64,000 bases of DNA, taken from contig LNAC01000278.1 of the NCBI GenBank assembly GCA_002007465.1, forward strand, positions 62,001 through 126,000, given 5' to 3'. Origin of the DNA: Ailurus styani (Eukaryota > Chordata > Mammalia > Carnivora > Ailuridae). The notes under the pieces are model-generated. The model was not told the origin of the DNA and searched no databases. It saw nothing but the letters and a program-made list of their open reading frames with translations. Shown here one piece after another: positions 23,171 through 32,696 of the stretch. Position numbers and translations under genes: made by a program. Numbering within the stretch: the stretch's first letter is position 1; each line of letters begins with the position of its first letter.

Positions 23171-23354
23171 GGTGCCTGGGTGGCTCAGTGGGTTAAAGCC
23201 TCTGCCTTCGGCTCAGGTCATGATCTCAGGGTCCTGGGATCGAGGCCCCTATCGGGCTCGCTACTCAGCGGGGAGCCTGCTTCCTCCTCTCTCTCTGCCT
23301 GCCTGTCTGCCTACTTGTGATCTCTCTCTGTCAAAATAAATAAATAAAATCTTA
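23171..23354 (+). mobile_element. Carnivore SINE, young
   Basis: Consensus copy, head ggtgcctgggtggctcagtgg, tail caaaataaataaataaaatctt. Short duplication aaaaagttg on both sides. Confidence 0.95.
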
Positions 23355-23422
23355 AAAAAAAAAAGTTGTAAAAGACTTGTGGAAAGGAAGTTTTTAAAAG
23401 GAATTTTCTAAAAGAAATTTTA

Positions 23423-23584
23423 GGGGTTCCTGGGTGCTCAGTCAGTTAAAGCGTCTGCCTTCGGATCAGGTCATAATCCCAGGGTCCCTGCTCCATGGGG
23501 AGCCTGCTTCTCCTTCTCCCTCTGCCTTCTGCTCCCCTGCTTCTTCTCTCTTTCTCTAATAAATAAAATCTTTTAAAAAATTTA
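23423..23584 (+). mobile_element. Carnivore SINE, shortened
   Basis: Head ggggttcctgggtgctcag; the middle lacks the segment after 'cagggtcc', so it is about 30 bases short. Duplication aaaagaaatttta at 23410-23422 and about 23585-23597. Confidence 0.92.
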
Positions 23585-23787
23585 AAAAGAAATTTTAATG
23601 TATGGCCAAACTGGCTAAGATTAAAATAAATTTACTAAAAACGAGTTTTAATATCAAAGTAAACTGCTACAAAATTAAAATTTGTCTTTTAAAAGTTTTC
23701 TTAGATTGATCATCTTTTAATAAAAAATTGTAAAGGTTTTTACCTTTAATGTAATCTATCTAGAAAAACAAAGATTCTACATTTTGT

Positions 23788-23995
23788 CTTTTTTTAAGAT
23801 TTTATTTTTAAGTGATCTCTACACCCAATCTGAGGCTCAAACTTACTCAGTGGTGAGTCTACTTCTTCCTCTCTCTCTACCCCTCCACTATGCTCTCACT
23901 TTCTCAAATAATTAACTTTTTTTAAAGTAATCTCCAGAGCAGGGTGAAACCCAGAGCCTTTTGCTCTTAAGGACAATAATCCACACACTGAGGAT
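23788..23995. mobile_element. Mosaic of old carnivore SINE pieces
   Basis: The left part reads as the reverse of an old SINE tail (aagattttatttttaagtga, ctctacacccaatctgaggc). The middle (agtctacttcttcctctctc ... ctcaaataattaac) is a + strand SINE 3' half. The right part (taatctccagagcagg ...) again looks reversed. This suggests a SINE inserted into an older opposite-strand SINE, both worn. Confidence 0.5.
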
Positions 23996-24052
23996 GATGA
24001 TTTTTTAAATCCTTTTGGCCCTGGTAACTTTAACTTACTAGATTCAAGGGCC

Positions 24053-24346
24053 ATGAAAATACACAAAACTACAATCAGAATCACTGGAGGGGAAGCTTAT
24101 TCCAGACAAGAAATGACAAAATTTAGAATGGAATTCCAAGAGACTGATTTGGACACAAAAACCCAGTGGCTATTAGTTGTCCAAAGTAGGACTAACCTGA
24201 CCCTCACAGGGATAGAGACTGCACAACTTGGACTTATTACCACAAATGCTAAATTTAATCAACATCTTAGAGCATCTGGAGAAAATAGTACTAATTTACA
24301 AAGATCGTTGTTTGACAGGATAGTAGCAACCTGGAGATTAAGATAG
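24053..24346 (+). pseudogene. Possible ERV gag-region open frame
   Basis: A 97-codon frame beginning MKIHKTTIRI and rich in Q, T and N. It lies where gag or its 3' part would be expected upstream of the protease trace. I do not recognise a capsid or zinc-knuckle motif, so the assignment rests on position alone. Confidence 0.3.
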
Positions 24347-24392
24347 CTTATACCTAATATGTCCCTAAGATGTCCCTTAAGATACCTGCATG

Positions 24393-24587
24393 GAGGGGCA
24401 CCTGGCTCAGTCATTAAGCGTCTGCCTTCAGGCTCAGGTCCTGATTCCAGGGTCCTGGGATGGAGCCCCACATCAGGCTCCCTGCTCAGCGGGGAGTCTG
24501 CTTCTCTCTGCCTCCGCTGCTCCCCCTGCTTGTGGTTGATCTCTAGCTCTCTGACAAAAAAATACATAAAATCTTAAAAAAAAAAAA
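24393..24587 (+). mobile_element. Carnivore SINE in the ERV
   Basis: Head ggggcacctggctcagtc lacks the usual gggtggct step. Tail ctgacaaaaaaatacataaa. Flanks aagatacctgcatg and aagacatctccatg form a decayed target duplication. Confidence 0.92.
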
Positions 24588-24717
24588 AAAGACATCTCCA
24601 TGTAAAATATCTGAGGAAGCTACTAATATAATAGGACTATTAACATGATTTATGATAGGGGATAGACATCCTCATCATTACATGCAAAAGCTTCAGAACA
24701 AATTAAAAAGGTCCTTT

Positions 24718-25074
24718 TTCCATTTGCAATGACATGGATGGAGCTTGAGTATTATGCTAAGTGAAATAAGTCAGAGAAAAACAAATACCATAGGATTTCA
24801 CTGTGTGGAATTTAAAAACAAAAGAGCAAAGCGGGGGAAAAAGAGAGAGAGAGAGGCAAACCAAGAAACAGACCCTTAACTATAGAGAACAAACTGATGG
24901 TTACCAGAGGGGAAGTTGGTGGGAGGACAGATTAAATAGGTGACGGGGATTAAGGAGGGCACTTGTGATGAGCACTAGGTGATGTATGGAAGTACTGAGT
25001 CACTATATTGTACAACTGAGACTGATATTACACTGTCTGTTAACTGGAGTTTATGAAAAACTTAAATAAAATAA
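24718..25074 (+). mobile_element. L1 3' fragment in the ERV
   Basis: tccatttgcaatgacatgga to cttaaataaaataaaaag: the L1 ORF2 tail and 3'UTR, about 360 bases, 5'-truncated. Compare 22547-22890 and 41930-42290, which follow the same order. Confidence 0.88.
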
Positions 25075-25358
25075 AAAGTCATTCTTAAAGCTACACCCCA
25101 CAAAACAACATTATTAACAGTTATTTGCAGTTGTTAGAAACATACAACTGATTGACTTGATGAGAACAGCTGAGGAACTAAAATAAAGGCTATAGTTTTA
25201 ACACTCACATACACGGATAGAACAGGCCTTTACCTAATATAAATGGGATCAATCAAAATGGACCATAAAAGCCTAGACCTACAAGGCCCTATTGGCCACC
25301 TAAACTATTTAGACCACTAACTGTAAAACAAATTATAAAAATAGAAACCCCAGAAACA

Positions 25359-25535
25359 GGGGTGCTTGGGTAGCTCAGTTGGTTCAGTGTCCAACTCTTG
25401 ATTTCGGCTCAGGTCATGATCTCAGGGTCCTGGGATCGAGCCCCTGCATTGGGCTCCATGCCTCTCTCTTGCTCTCTCTCTGTCTCACAAATAAATAAAT
25501 AAATAAAGAAATACATAAATAATCTTTTTAAAAAG
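25359..25535 (+). mobile_element. Carnivore SINE in the ERV
   Basis: Head ggggtgcttgggtagctcag, tail caaataaataaataaataaag. Flanked by atagaaaccccagaaac (25341-25357) and atagagaacacccagaaac (25536-25554). Confidence 0.93.
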
Positions 25536-25639
25536 ATAGAGAACACCCAGAAACTACTTATAGTGGCAGAGAAACAGAGATAAACAACCTTTTAGAGTAA
25601 AAAGACCTATGAAAAGAAATCCATATGTAGATGCACTAA

Positions 25640-25800
25640 CTCACCTACTATAATATAATAATAATCTCATTATAAACCAACTGTCCATATGTTACACTAA
25701 CTATACCAATAGAAACCATTTTGTATATAAAAATACATATGCCACTATGTTGTTAGATACAGGGTCTCAAGTAACAATGATACAAGGATAGTCGAGTAAT
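25640..25800 (+). pseudogene. ERV protease remnant
   Basis: The aspartic protease active-site motif is visible as LLDTGSQVTMI, with the DTG codons at 25756-25764, followed by a stop soon after. The retroviral protease matures Gag-Pol. Only the catalytic loop and a few flanking residues can be recognised; the flap and C-terminal parts are lost in stops and a SINE at 25936. Confidence 0.75.
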
Positions 25801-25935
25801 TTAGAAAACTTTAAAAATATAAAGGGACTAATAAAGGATTTAGAGAAAAACCAACCCAAGGGATGTGAGTACATAGATTGATGATAGACCACTCATTAAA
25901 GCTAAAGGTTTCTATAAATAAATCAACCACTTTTG

Positions 25936-26068
25936 GGGGTGCCTGGGTGGCTCAGTCAGTTAAGCGTTCAACCCTTGATTTCAGCTCAGGTCTTGATCTC
26001 AGGGTCTGAGGTCAAGCCCCATGTTCAGCTCCATGCTGGGCATGGAGTCTATTTTTAAAAAATAAGTA
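25936..26068 (+). mobile_element. Carnivore SINE, 3'-shortened
   Basis: Head gggggtgcctgggtggctcag, old-type body ttaagcgttcaacccttgat, ends gtctatttttaaaaaataag without the CT-rich segment. Lies between the protease and RT traces of the ERV. Confidence 0.9.
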
Positions 26069-26299
26069 AAAATATGGCTAAATGTTTTATAGGTCTCAAT
26101 TTAGAAAACATGCTTGGAATGGATGTCACAGGACCTTCTCAAGTTAAGGAAAAAAATCAGGAACTACTAAAGGAATTATTGTGCCTACTATTTCACCATA
26201 CATTAACCCAATCTGCCCTTAAAAAGACAGATTATAGGAATTTAAACAACACTCCCCCAAAATTGAGGGAGTACTACCAGATACAGGCACTATCATAAA

Positions 26300-26860
26300 C
26301 AATATCACCACTGGATTCAGAACTTATTACACAGTGACAGACTTATCTGACATGTTCTTTGCTATTCCAGTCAATGAGGAAAGTCAAACCAAGATTGCAG
26401 GCACTCAAGAAGACAGACAATATAAATTTCCTGGATTACCACAAGGATACCTTAGCAGACTAGTAATAGCCCACAACGCTCTAACACAAGACATCCAGGC
26501 TGTTCATGAAAATTCAACATACACACAAACCAGTATTTCCTATACTGATGATACACTCCTATTTCTGATGATGACTTGGAAGAACAAACTAGCAACAAAA
26601 ACTGAGTTAATTAAATTCTTTACACCCAGAGGATGGGCAATCAACCCAAGTAAGGTCCAAAGACCCCACACTACTATAGAATTTTTAGGCATAATTTGGT
26701 CCTCTGAAGGCAGAAAAATACCAGACCAAGTCATAAACCGAATAGATTGCATTCCAACTCCTATCACAAAAGCAGCAGCTCAGAAACTGATAGGACTGCA
26801 TGGATATTGGAAACAAACATATCACATATGGGGATATATTAAAACACGTTTATAAAATAA
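26300..26860 (+). pseudogene. ERV reverse transcriptase remnant
   Basis: The 173-codon open stretch 26334-26855 holds palm motifs in order: TDLSDMFFAIPV with the first catalytic aspartate, LPQGY (26434-26448), and the catalytic box YTDD (26541-26552), where most retroviruses have YMDD or YVDD. Then come GWAINPSKVQ and FLGIIW, typical of the thumb side. It copies viral RNA to DNA in the living virus. Stops lie on both sides, so this is a remnant. Confidence 0.88.
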
Positions 26861-27850
26861 CTGAGTAGGGAATTTAGATGGACAGAGACTCAAGAGGCAG
26901 CCTTTACTTATTTGAAAAATGTTGTCAGAACTTCTAGTACATTGTCACCAGCTAATGAGTACTCTAAACATAAACTATATTTAGAGGACCTGTATTCACA
27001 AGGGTTTGCAACATGGTCATTGTGGACTGAACCACTGCAGGATCCCAAATTTTACTCTGTTGGATTTTGGACTAAGAATTTCTCATGGCCAAGAACAGAT
27101 ACTAATCAACTGAAAGGCTCACTAAGGCACTCTCTGAGACTCTACAAAATATAGAGCCTCTAGTGGAAAATAAACTAATTATACTTAAAATCCAATAGCC
27201 TATTCTGGAGTACATAAAGCAGACCTCTGACAAACAGAAGAACAACTCTGGCTCCAAAAGTCCTAACAGGCCACTGGTGTATTTCCAAGCAGGACATATG
27301 GATGGAGAGTCAACCCCCTGCATTAACTAAGGAGATCTCAGCAATGCCAATAGTGAACTTTATAGAACTTTCAAAGAATAAGCCTCTCCAAACTTGAGCG
27401 GTCAGACAATGGGGACCACCCCCAGTTTACAGCACTCAACAATGCACAGCTTACAGATGAATCAGCCTCCATGACGCCATCTGGAATATGCTGGCAGACT
27501 GGTCTTGAGGACTAATGATGGTCTAATCCTGACAGAATAAGGCTCAGGAGAAACAGCACAATAAGCTGAACCAATAGCTATAAAATTGACCATGATCAAT
27601 CAGGTAAGAAAAATCTGAATGAGTTCTATCTATTGCATAGTGTACTTGGTGTTATATGTAAACAATGAATCTTGGAACACCACACCAAAAACTAATGATG
27701 TATTGTATGGTGACTAACATAACACAATAAAAAAACAAAAAGAATGAGTTCTATCTTTCCTCAGACTCATGGGCAACAGCTAATAGAGTAGCTCTTTCAT
27801 CAGGAACATGGCAGAAAAGTGACTGGAAAGTTGGAAATATGAACATACAG
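26861..27850 (+). pseudogene. ERV connection / RNase H remnant
   Basis: After the RT domain the frame is lost, but a retroviral RNase H trace, SDSWATANRVALSSGTW, is readable at about 27760-27815. An L1 3' end (27632-27741) splits the region just before it. RNase H removes RNA from the RNA:DNA hybrid in reverse transcription; this copy is broken. Confidence 0.55.
27632..27741 (+). mobile_element. Very short L1 3' end insertion
   Basis: About 110 bases, from attgcatagtgtacttgg to acacaataaaaaaacaaaaa, match the last part of the L1 3'UTR. A perfect 15-base duplication, gaatgagttctatct, at 27617-27631 and 27742-27756 shows a normal target-primed insertion with extreme 5' truncation. Confidence 0.9.
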
Positions 27851-28249
27851 GGTAAGGGCATGTGGCAGAAAATACCACTGGCTGATCTATCCATATTTAT
27901 CACACAGCTCTCTGCCCAATCAGAAGGACAACTCTGAAGGAATAAATTTTAATAACCAGGTAGATAAACTTACCAAGAAAACTGATGAGGCAAAGATCCC
28001 TAAAATTTATCTTAGAATAAAATGATTCATGGCTAGTGAGGAAATCAGTTCAAATCATAACCATAAATAAACAAGACAGTGGAACATAAAATCTGAATCC
28101 ATAGATATGCCAATTGATAGGTCATGTCACCAAATGCTGGCACACAGCACTAGAACATGGTTAGAAAAAAGAAACGTACGGATACCTTCCAAATACTTCC
28201 AATTTCAAATTAAGATTTTTGAGAATTGCTGAAAGTGTAAAGCTTGGAG

Positions 28250-28660
28250 GCCATTCATGAATACTTCAGGTAAGATCAAACCTGACAGACCCTTCCAAAT
28301 TACACAAATTGATCATACAGGATCCTTGACTATACCAGAGAATAAACTATGTGCATGCCATTGTAGACACGTGGTCAGGAATAGGATCACCCTATCCTTG
28401 CAGGAAACATGATCAAAAATCCACCATTAGAGTGCTAGAAATCTGAATTGCTCATTATGGTATCACAATCATCATACAATTAGATTAGGGGACCCACTTC
28501 ACAGAAAAGCTAATACAAGAATGGGCTAAGGAGCAAGGCAGAATGTGGAACTTCCACCTGCCCTACAACTCAATCATCTCTGATTCAACTGAAAAGCATA
28601 ATGGCTTGCTCAAGCAAAAATTGGGTTGCTTACTAACAAACTAAATATGAAAGCTTAGAC
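28250..28660 (+). pseudogene. ERV integrase catalytic core remnant
   Basis: The DDE triad can be placed. First Asp in QIDHTGS (codon 28311-28313). Second Asp in a decayed LD-stop-GTHF (codon 28483-28485, stop right after). Glu in TEKHNGLLK (codon 28591-28593). Second Asp to Glu is exactly 36 codons, that is, the canonical 35 residues between them. The first Asp is in another frame, so at least one indel lies between. Integrase joins viral DNA to the host; this copy is dead. Confidence 0.78.
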
Positions 28661-28699
28661 TAAAACAATCTGGGAGGTGGCAAGATTTCTAAACCATAG

Positions 28700-29650
28700 C
28701 TACAGAAAGGATGGAAAAACTATTAATATTGCAGGCACCAACAGAGATCAGAATTAGCACTAGCAACACCCCAGAATCTAAATTAAAAGAAAAAGTATTA
28801 AAGACGCAATGATATATATAGTACTGGGAAAATTATTGTACCTGCTACTAATGAAACCTACTGGGTAAATGAAGGAAAAAAACCTATTACATCAAATTTT
28901 TAAAAATAATGGCTGTATAGAAATTTCAGGATTAAATAATATCTTTTGTTCTGTCAACACTTGATGCCTAATGTTTATCCTAGCATGCTACAAGGTGATG
29001 ATGCTTGAGGAAATTTTGGGAATAATAGCCATAATAACTACAGATTTCCTTGAGAACAACAAAAAATTTAAAATGCATAGGACACTATCTTTATTTTGCA
29101 GGAATGAATGTGGTATGCATCTTTAGCCCTATCAGGGTTACTCAATGGGTCAGTGCAGCATGGCACCAGCTGGCCATATTATATTGCTTATTGCATACTA
29201 TTGAACAGCACTCTCGTTATAGCTCTGGATACTCTTCCAATAGCACCAGCAATGGTTGTGCCACCATTCCAAATCGGAATGACAACTTTCGGTCTGGATC
29301 CAGCTCCACGGTCTGTGACATCCTCTACTTCCTCCATGGATCACCATGCTGGTCACCTTATTACAACTCAGCATCCCAGCATCACCAGGCTGAACCTCCT
29401 GATTCCATCTTTTGCTATCAGCATGATATAGTCCTTGGGAAACCTTCAATCAATGGAGAAACGGAATCCTTAGGGAAGCTGATGAAGCGGTGGAAATGTT
29501 CCACTTCAATCACCGTAAGAATCACCACTTACTTCAATCTCCATAAAATCAGTGAGGATCCTGAACAACCCTATTAGACGCTGATTTGGAGGATGAAAAT
29601 CGGCCTGATCTAGCACCTGGCTCTTGGTATTACAACCCAGAGCATATGGT
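28700..29650 (+). pseudogene. ERV 3' region, env expected, not recognised
   Basis: Downstream of integrase. It contains an open frame 29050-29577 (175 codons, Ser/Thr/Asn-rich) and another in a second frame, 29108-29431. Neither shows a furin site, fusion peptide, CX6CC motif or membrane anchor that I can see. The position suggests env; the content does not confirm it. Confidence 0.35.
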
Positions 29651-29669
29651 GACCCAGGTACTGACTTTT

Positions 29670-29796
29670 TTTTTTTTTTTAAGATTTTATTTATTTATTT
29701 TACAGAGAGAGAGAGATTACAAGTAGGCAGAGAGGCAGGCAGAGAGAGAGGAGGAAGCAGGCTCCCCACCGAGCAGGGAGCGCCGAGCAGGCGCCC
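29670..29796 (-). mobile_element. Carnivore SINE with large internal deletion
   Basis: Tail side ttaagattttatttatttat is normal, but the head side is reduced to gagcaggcgcccc: the box A/B part is gone. Still flanked by a perfect 17-base duplication, cccaggtactgactttt, at 29653-29669 and 29797-29813. Confidence 0.93.
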
Positions 29797-29872
29797 CCCA
29801 GGTACTGACTTTTGTACTTTTCCCTTATCTTACTGAATTGAGCGCAGCATTGGACACAAGACAGACTCTCTG

Positions 29873-30074
29873 GGCACCTGGGTGGCTCAGTGGGTTGAAG
29901 CCTCTGCCTTCGGCTCAGGTCATGATCTCAGGGTCCTGGGATCAAGGCCCATATCGGGTTCCCTGCTCGGCAAGGAGCCTGCTTCCCCCCTCTCTCTGCC
30001 TGCCTCTGCCTACTTGTGATCTCTCTCTCTCTCTCTCTCTGTCAAATAAATAAATAAAATCTTAAAAAAAAAAA
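29873..30074 (+). mobile_element. Carnivore SINE, young
   Basis: Consensus copy. Perfect duplication aagacagactctctg at 29858-29872 and 30075-30089. Confidence 0.97.
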
Positions 30075-30079
30075 AAGAC

Positions 30080-30260
30080 AGACTCTCTGAAACTAACCAC
30101 ATTTTAATTCCTGATTTACTCTGTGCACTAGCATTTCATTGTATGAGAGTGGCTGCTGAGTATGCACAANGACTCTCTGAAACTAACCACATTTTAGTTC
30201 CTGATTTACTCTGTGCACTAGCATTTCATTGTATGAGAGTGGCTGCTGAGTATGCACAAT
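30080..30260. repeat. 90-base tandem duplication around an N
   Basis: Bases 30080-30169 and 30171-30260 are the same sequence with one difference (aattcctg versus agttcctg), separated by a single N at 30170. Probably an assembly joint holding two haplotypes or two read ends rather than a true duplication. Confidence 0.9.
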
Positions 30261-30296
30261 GGGCAACTAAACCTTTTAATATAAATAAGAAAAAAA

Positions 30297-30523
30297 ATTA
30301 TATAGTACACTCCAACTTAATCCATGTTCACCTATTAGAAAATTAAAAACACACCTATGGACACTATGTCCGGTCATTTAAAGAAGAGGGACACCTTGTA
30401 AGGTGGATGNATTATATAGTACACTCCAACTTAATCCATGTTCACCTATTAGAAAATTAACAACACACCTATGGACACTATGTCCGGTCATTTAAAGAAG
30501 AGGGACACCTTGTAAGGTGGATG
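30297..30523. repeat. 113-base tandem duplication around an N
   Basis: Bases 30297-30409 and 30411-30523 match except for one base (attaaaaac versus attaacaac), with a single N at 30410. Same pattern as the joint at 30170, 240 bases upstream. Confidence 0.9.
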
Positions 30524-31168
30524 GTGGGCACATAGAAAACAGTATGTCACACATACCAGTATCCGTGGTGATAATTATCAGGCTTCTGCCTCACACCACA
30601 GATTTCTACCCAAGAATATAGGATCTTCTGATAATAAAACCTCTCATGCTCAGATTAGAACCTAAAATAGTAGCCTATACTTGGACATTTAATACATAGC
30701 ATTTTCAAGCCAGATATAGATCCCCTAATTGTGCTCAGTTTTATCCATCTTCATTTGTGCCGAATTTACAACTTATGCCAAAAACAGATTTGCTAAAGAA
30801 AGAAGATGCTTGTTGAACTTGTAGGAGGCTTAATTGGAGGATAAATGACAGTTGCTTTTTCTTATTCCAAATTGATGAAATTAAAAACACTTTAAAACCA
30901 AACAATCACAATTTCACATATATACCATGGCAGCTTTGTCATGGTTGGGTACACAGATGGATAAAATTAGCAGTATATTACAGAACATCAATTAATTTCA
31001 TAAGTATGTAAACAGAGCAATGAAAATTTGGTAATAAGTTGGAGGAAATGCTAAAAATAACAAAATACTAAGAAAAGACATAAAAGATGTTTCTTTGCCT
31101 GTAGATTGTCTATTGTTGCCGTTAAGATTGGTTGATGTGTGGAATACTCTTAGAACAGCGATATTCTG
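30524..31168. other. Unassigned DNA, likely ERV 3' part
   Basis: AT-rich text with many stops in all frames. It continues from the ERV and may hold env and LTR remnants, but no motif allows a call. Confidence 0.35.
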
Positions 31169-31355
31169 GGTGTCTGGGGGCGGTGCTCAGTCGGTTAAGT
31201 ATCTGCCTTCGGCTCAGGTCATGATTCCAGGGTCCTGGGATCGAGTCCCATGTCAGGCTCTCTACTCAGTGAGGAGTCTGCTTCTCCCTCTGCCCCTGCT
31301 CATGCTTTCTCTCTCTTTCAGATAAAAAAACCTTAAAAACAAAACAAAACAAAAA
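31169..31355 (+). mobile_element. Carnivore SINE, older
   Basis: Head gggtgtctgggggcggtgct is altered; the body cttcggctcaggtcatgatt is clear; tail cagataaaaaaaccttaaaaac is impure. Short flanks cgatattct and cgatactct. Confidence 0.9.
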
Positions 31356-31643
31356 CGATACTCTCGAGCCAATACTGAGATAACAGACAGCCCAACCATT
31401 AAGTGGGTGCCACACATCCTAATGGCTGTGCTTCTTTGAGCCACTGTGAAATTAGAATATTGGCATTTCCAGGAGGAGCATGACATTGGGTTACCACACT
31501 TGTGTAGTTCCCCAATGTTAAAACGCAGAGTGAAGCCTACCGGCAACAGAAAGCCTCCTTATGATAGAAGGAAAACAAGTTCCTAAAGATATGTTGATGG
31601 ACTCTGAACTTATGTTTGTACAGAGCATTAGGCCCTTAGTATT

Positions 31644-31656
31644 TTTTTTTTAATTT

Positions 31657-31700
<44 letters not shown>

Positions 31701-31915
31701 GAGTGAAGGAGAGTCGGAGGGGGGAAAGAGAAGGAGAGAGCACAAGCAGGAGGGGCAGAGGGAGAGGAAGAGAGACCCTCAAACAGACTCCATGCTGAGC
31801 ACGGAGCCTGAAATGGGCTCCAGGTGGGGCTCCATCCCAGGACCCTGAGCTCATGACCCGAGCAGAAACCAAGAGCTGGAGGCTCAACTGACCGCACCAC
31901 CCAGGCGCCCCATTT
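31644..31915 (-). mobile_element. Carnivore SINE, old, with (GA)n expansion
   Basis: Head at the right (ccacccaggcgcccc), body reversed, then a pure (GA)n run of about 36 bases at 31661-31696 and a poly-T start. Perfect 12-base duplication gcccttagtatt at 31632-31643 and 31916-31927. Confidence 0.93.
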
Positions 31916-31927
31916 GCCCTTAGTATT

Positions 31928-32209
31928 AATTAGACTGAGAGTGATTTGAAATCACAGGTCGGGGTATTGTATATTCATTTGATATGCTTTCAAATCCACT
32001 TGCTTATGGCAAAGACAAAAAAGATTTTTTGGTTTTTTTTTTTTTAGTAGTAAAGTTGTTTTGATATACAAATAAATTAAGTGGTATCAGGATGGGACTA
32101 TCTCATCTGTTCTCACCCCTAAGAACTCAATAGCTCAGCAGCTGAGAGGCCCTGCTGGGGGCTTATCAATAAACACATATGAAGAAGCAACCATGGGAAG
32201 GGGACATTT
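31928..32209. other. Unassigned unique DNA
   Basis: No repeat recognised. Leads into a block of complex sequence at 32210. Confidence 0.4.
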
Positions 32210-32690
32210 TGACTATAAATACATAGATTTTTGTAATTACTACCCAAAGATGTTCGGTCTGGACAAGGCTACTCTTTGTTGATCTGAAAGAGCTTTCCGA
32301 AGCCCTCGGGGCAATTAGCTCCAGCCAGGCTAAAGGCAACTCTTACTGGCAGTGACCCCCCTGCCTAGCAAGCCCAGCACCCTCCTGCCCAAGCACCATG
32401 GGACTTAAATGTGGCGCTGGCGAGTAGCTAAGTGGTCTCACCCGAGTACCAGCTCCTATAAAGAGGAAGAATGGCAACTAAATTAGAGCTTCATTCATCT
32501 TCCCTTGCCAGGAACAATGGTATGATTAACCTACCTTCGGTTTGGAGTATGCGATCTCTTTATTAGTAAATTAAAAGTCATTATCCCGTATGCTAATGGC
32601 TTGTGAAATTCACACTGTGAATTAGTGTTAACTCCATTGCTGGCAAAGACAAGAATCATTCTGAACAGGATTTGCCTCCCGAAACAAAGC
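32210..32690. promoter_or_regulatory. Candidate conserved noncoding element
   Basis: About 480 bases of high-complexity DNA, free of recognised repeats, with many TAAT-type homeodomain cores (caattagctc 32312, tattagtaaattaaaag 32560, atgctaatgg 32590, gaattagtg 32619), a SOX-like aacaatgg (32513) and an inverted repeat gtgaaattcac (32603-32613). The composition resembles developmental enhancers. Conservation itself cannot be seen from one sequence, so this is an inference. Confidence 0.35.
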
Positions 32691-32696
32691 ACAGTT

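Larger units (their letters stand above)
23996..31630 (+). mobile_element. Degraded endogenous retrovirus (gag?-pro-pol-env?)
   Basis: Traces of protease (25640-25800), reverse transcriptase (26300-26860), RNase H (27740-27850) and integrase (28250-28660) occur in retroviral order on the + strand. gag should lie before 25600 and env after 28700, but neither is recognised with certainty. No LTRs were identified, so the borders are approximate. Stops, frameshifts, L1 3' ends and SINEs break every gene, so it cannot make particles. The class is unresolved; the RT text looks closer to class I-type ERVs than to lentiviruses. Confidence 0.75.

Noticed and set aside
29050..29577. 175-codon frame as a possible host gene
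   Set aside because: It lies in the 3' part of a decayed ERV, overlaps another open frame, and shows no recognisable domain; kept only as an unrecognised ERV region.
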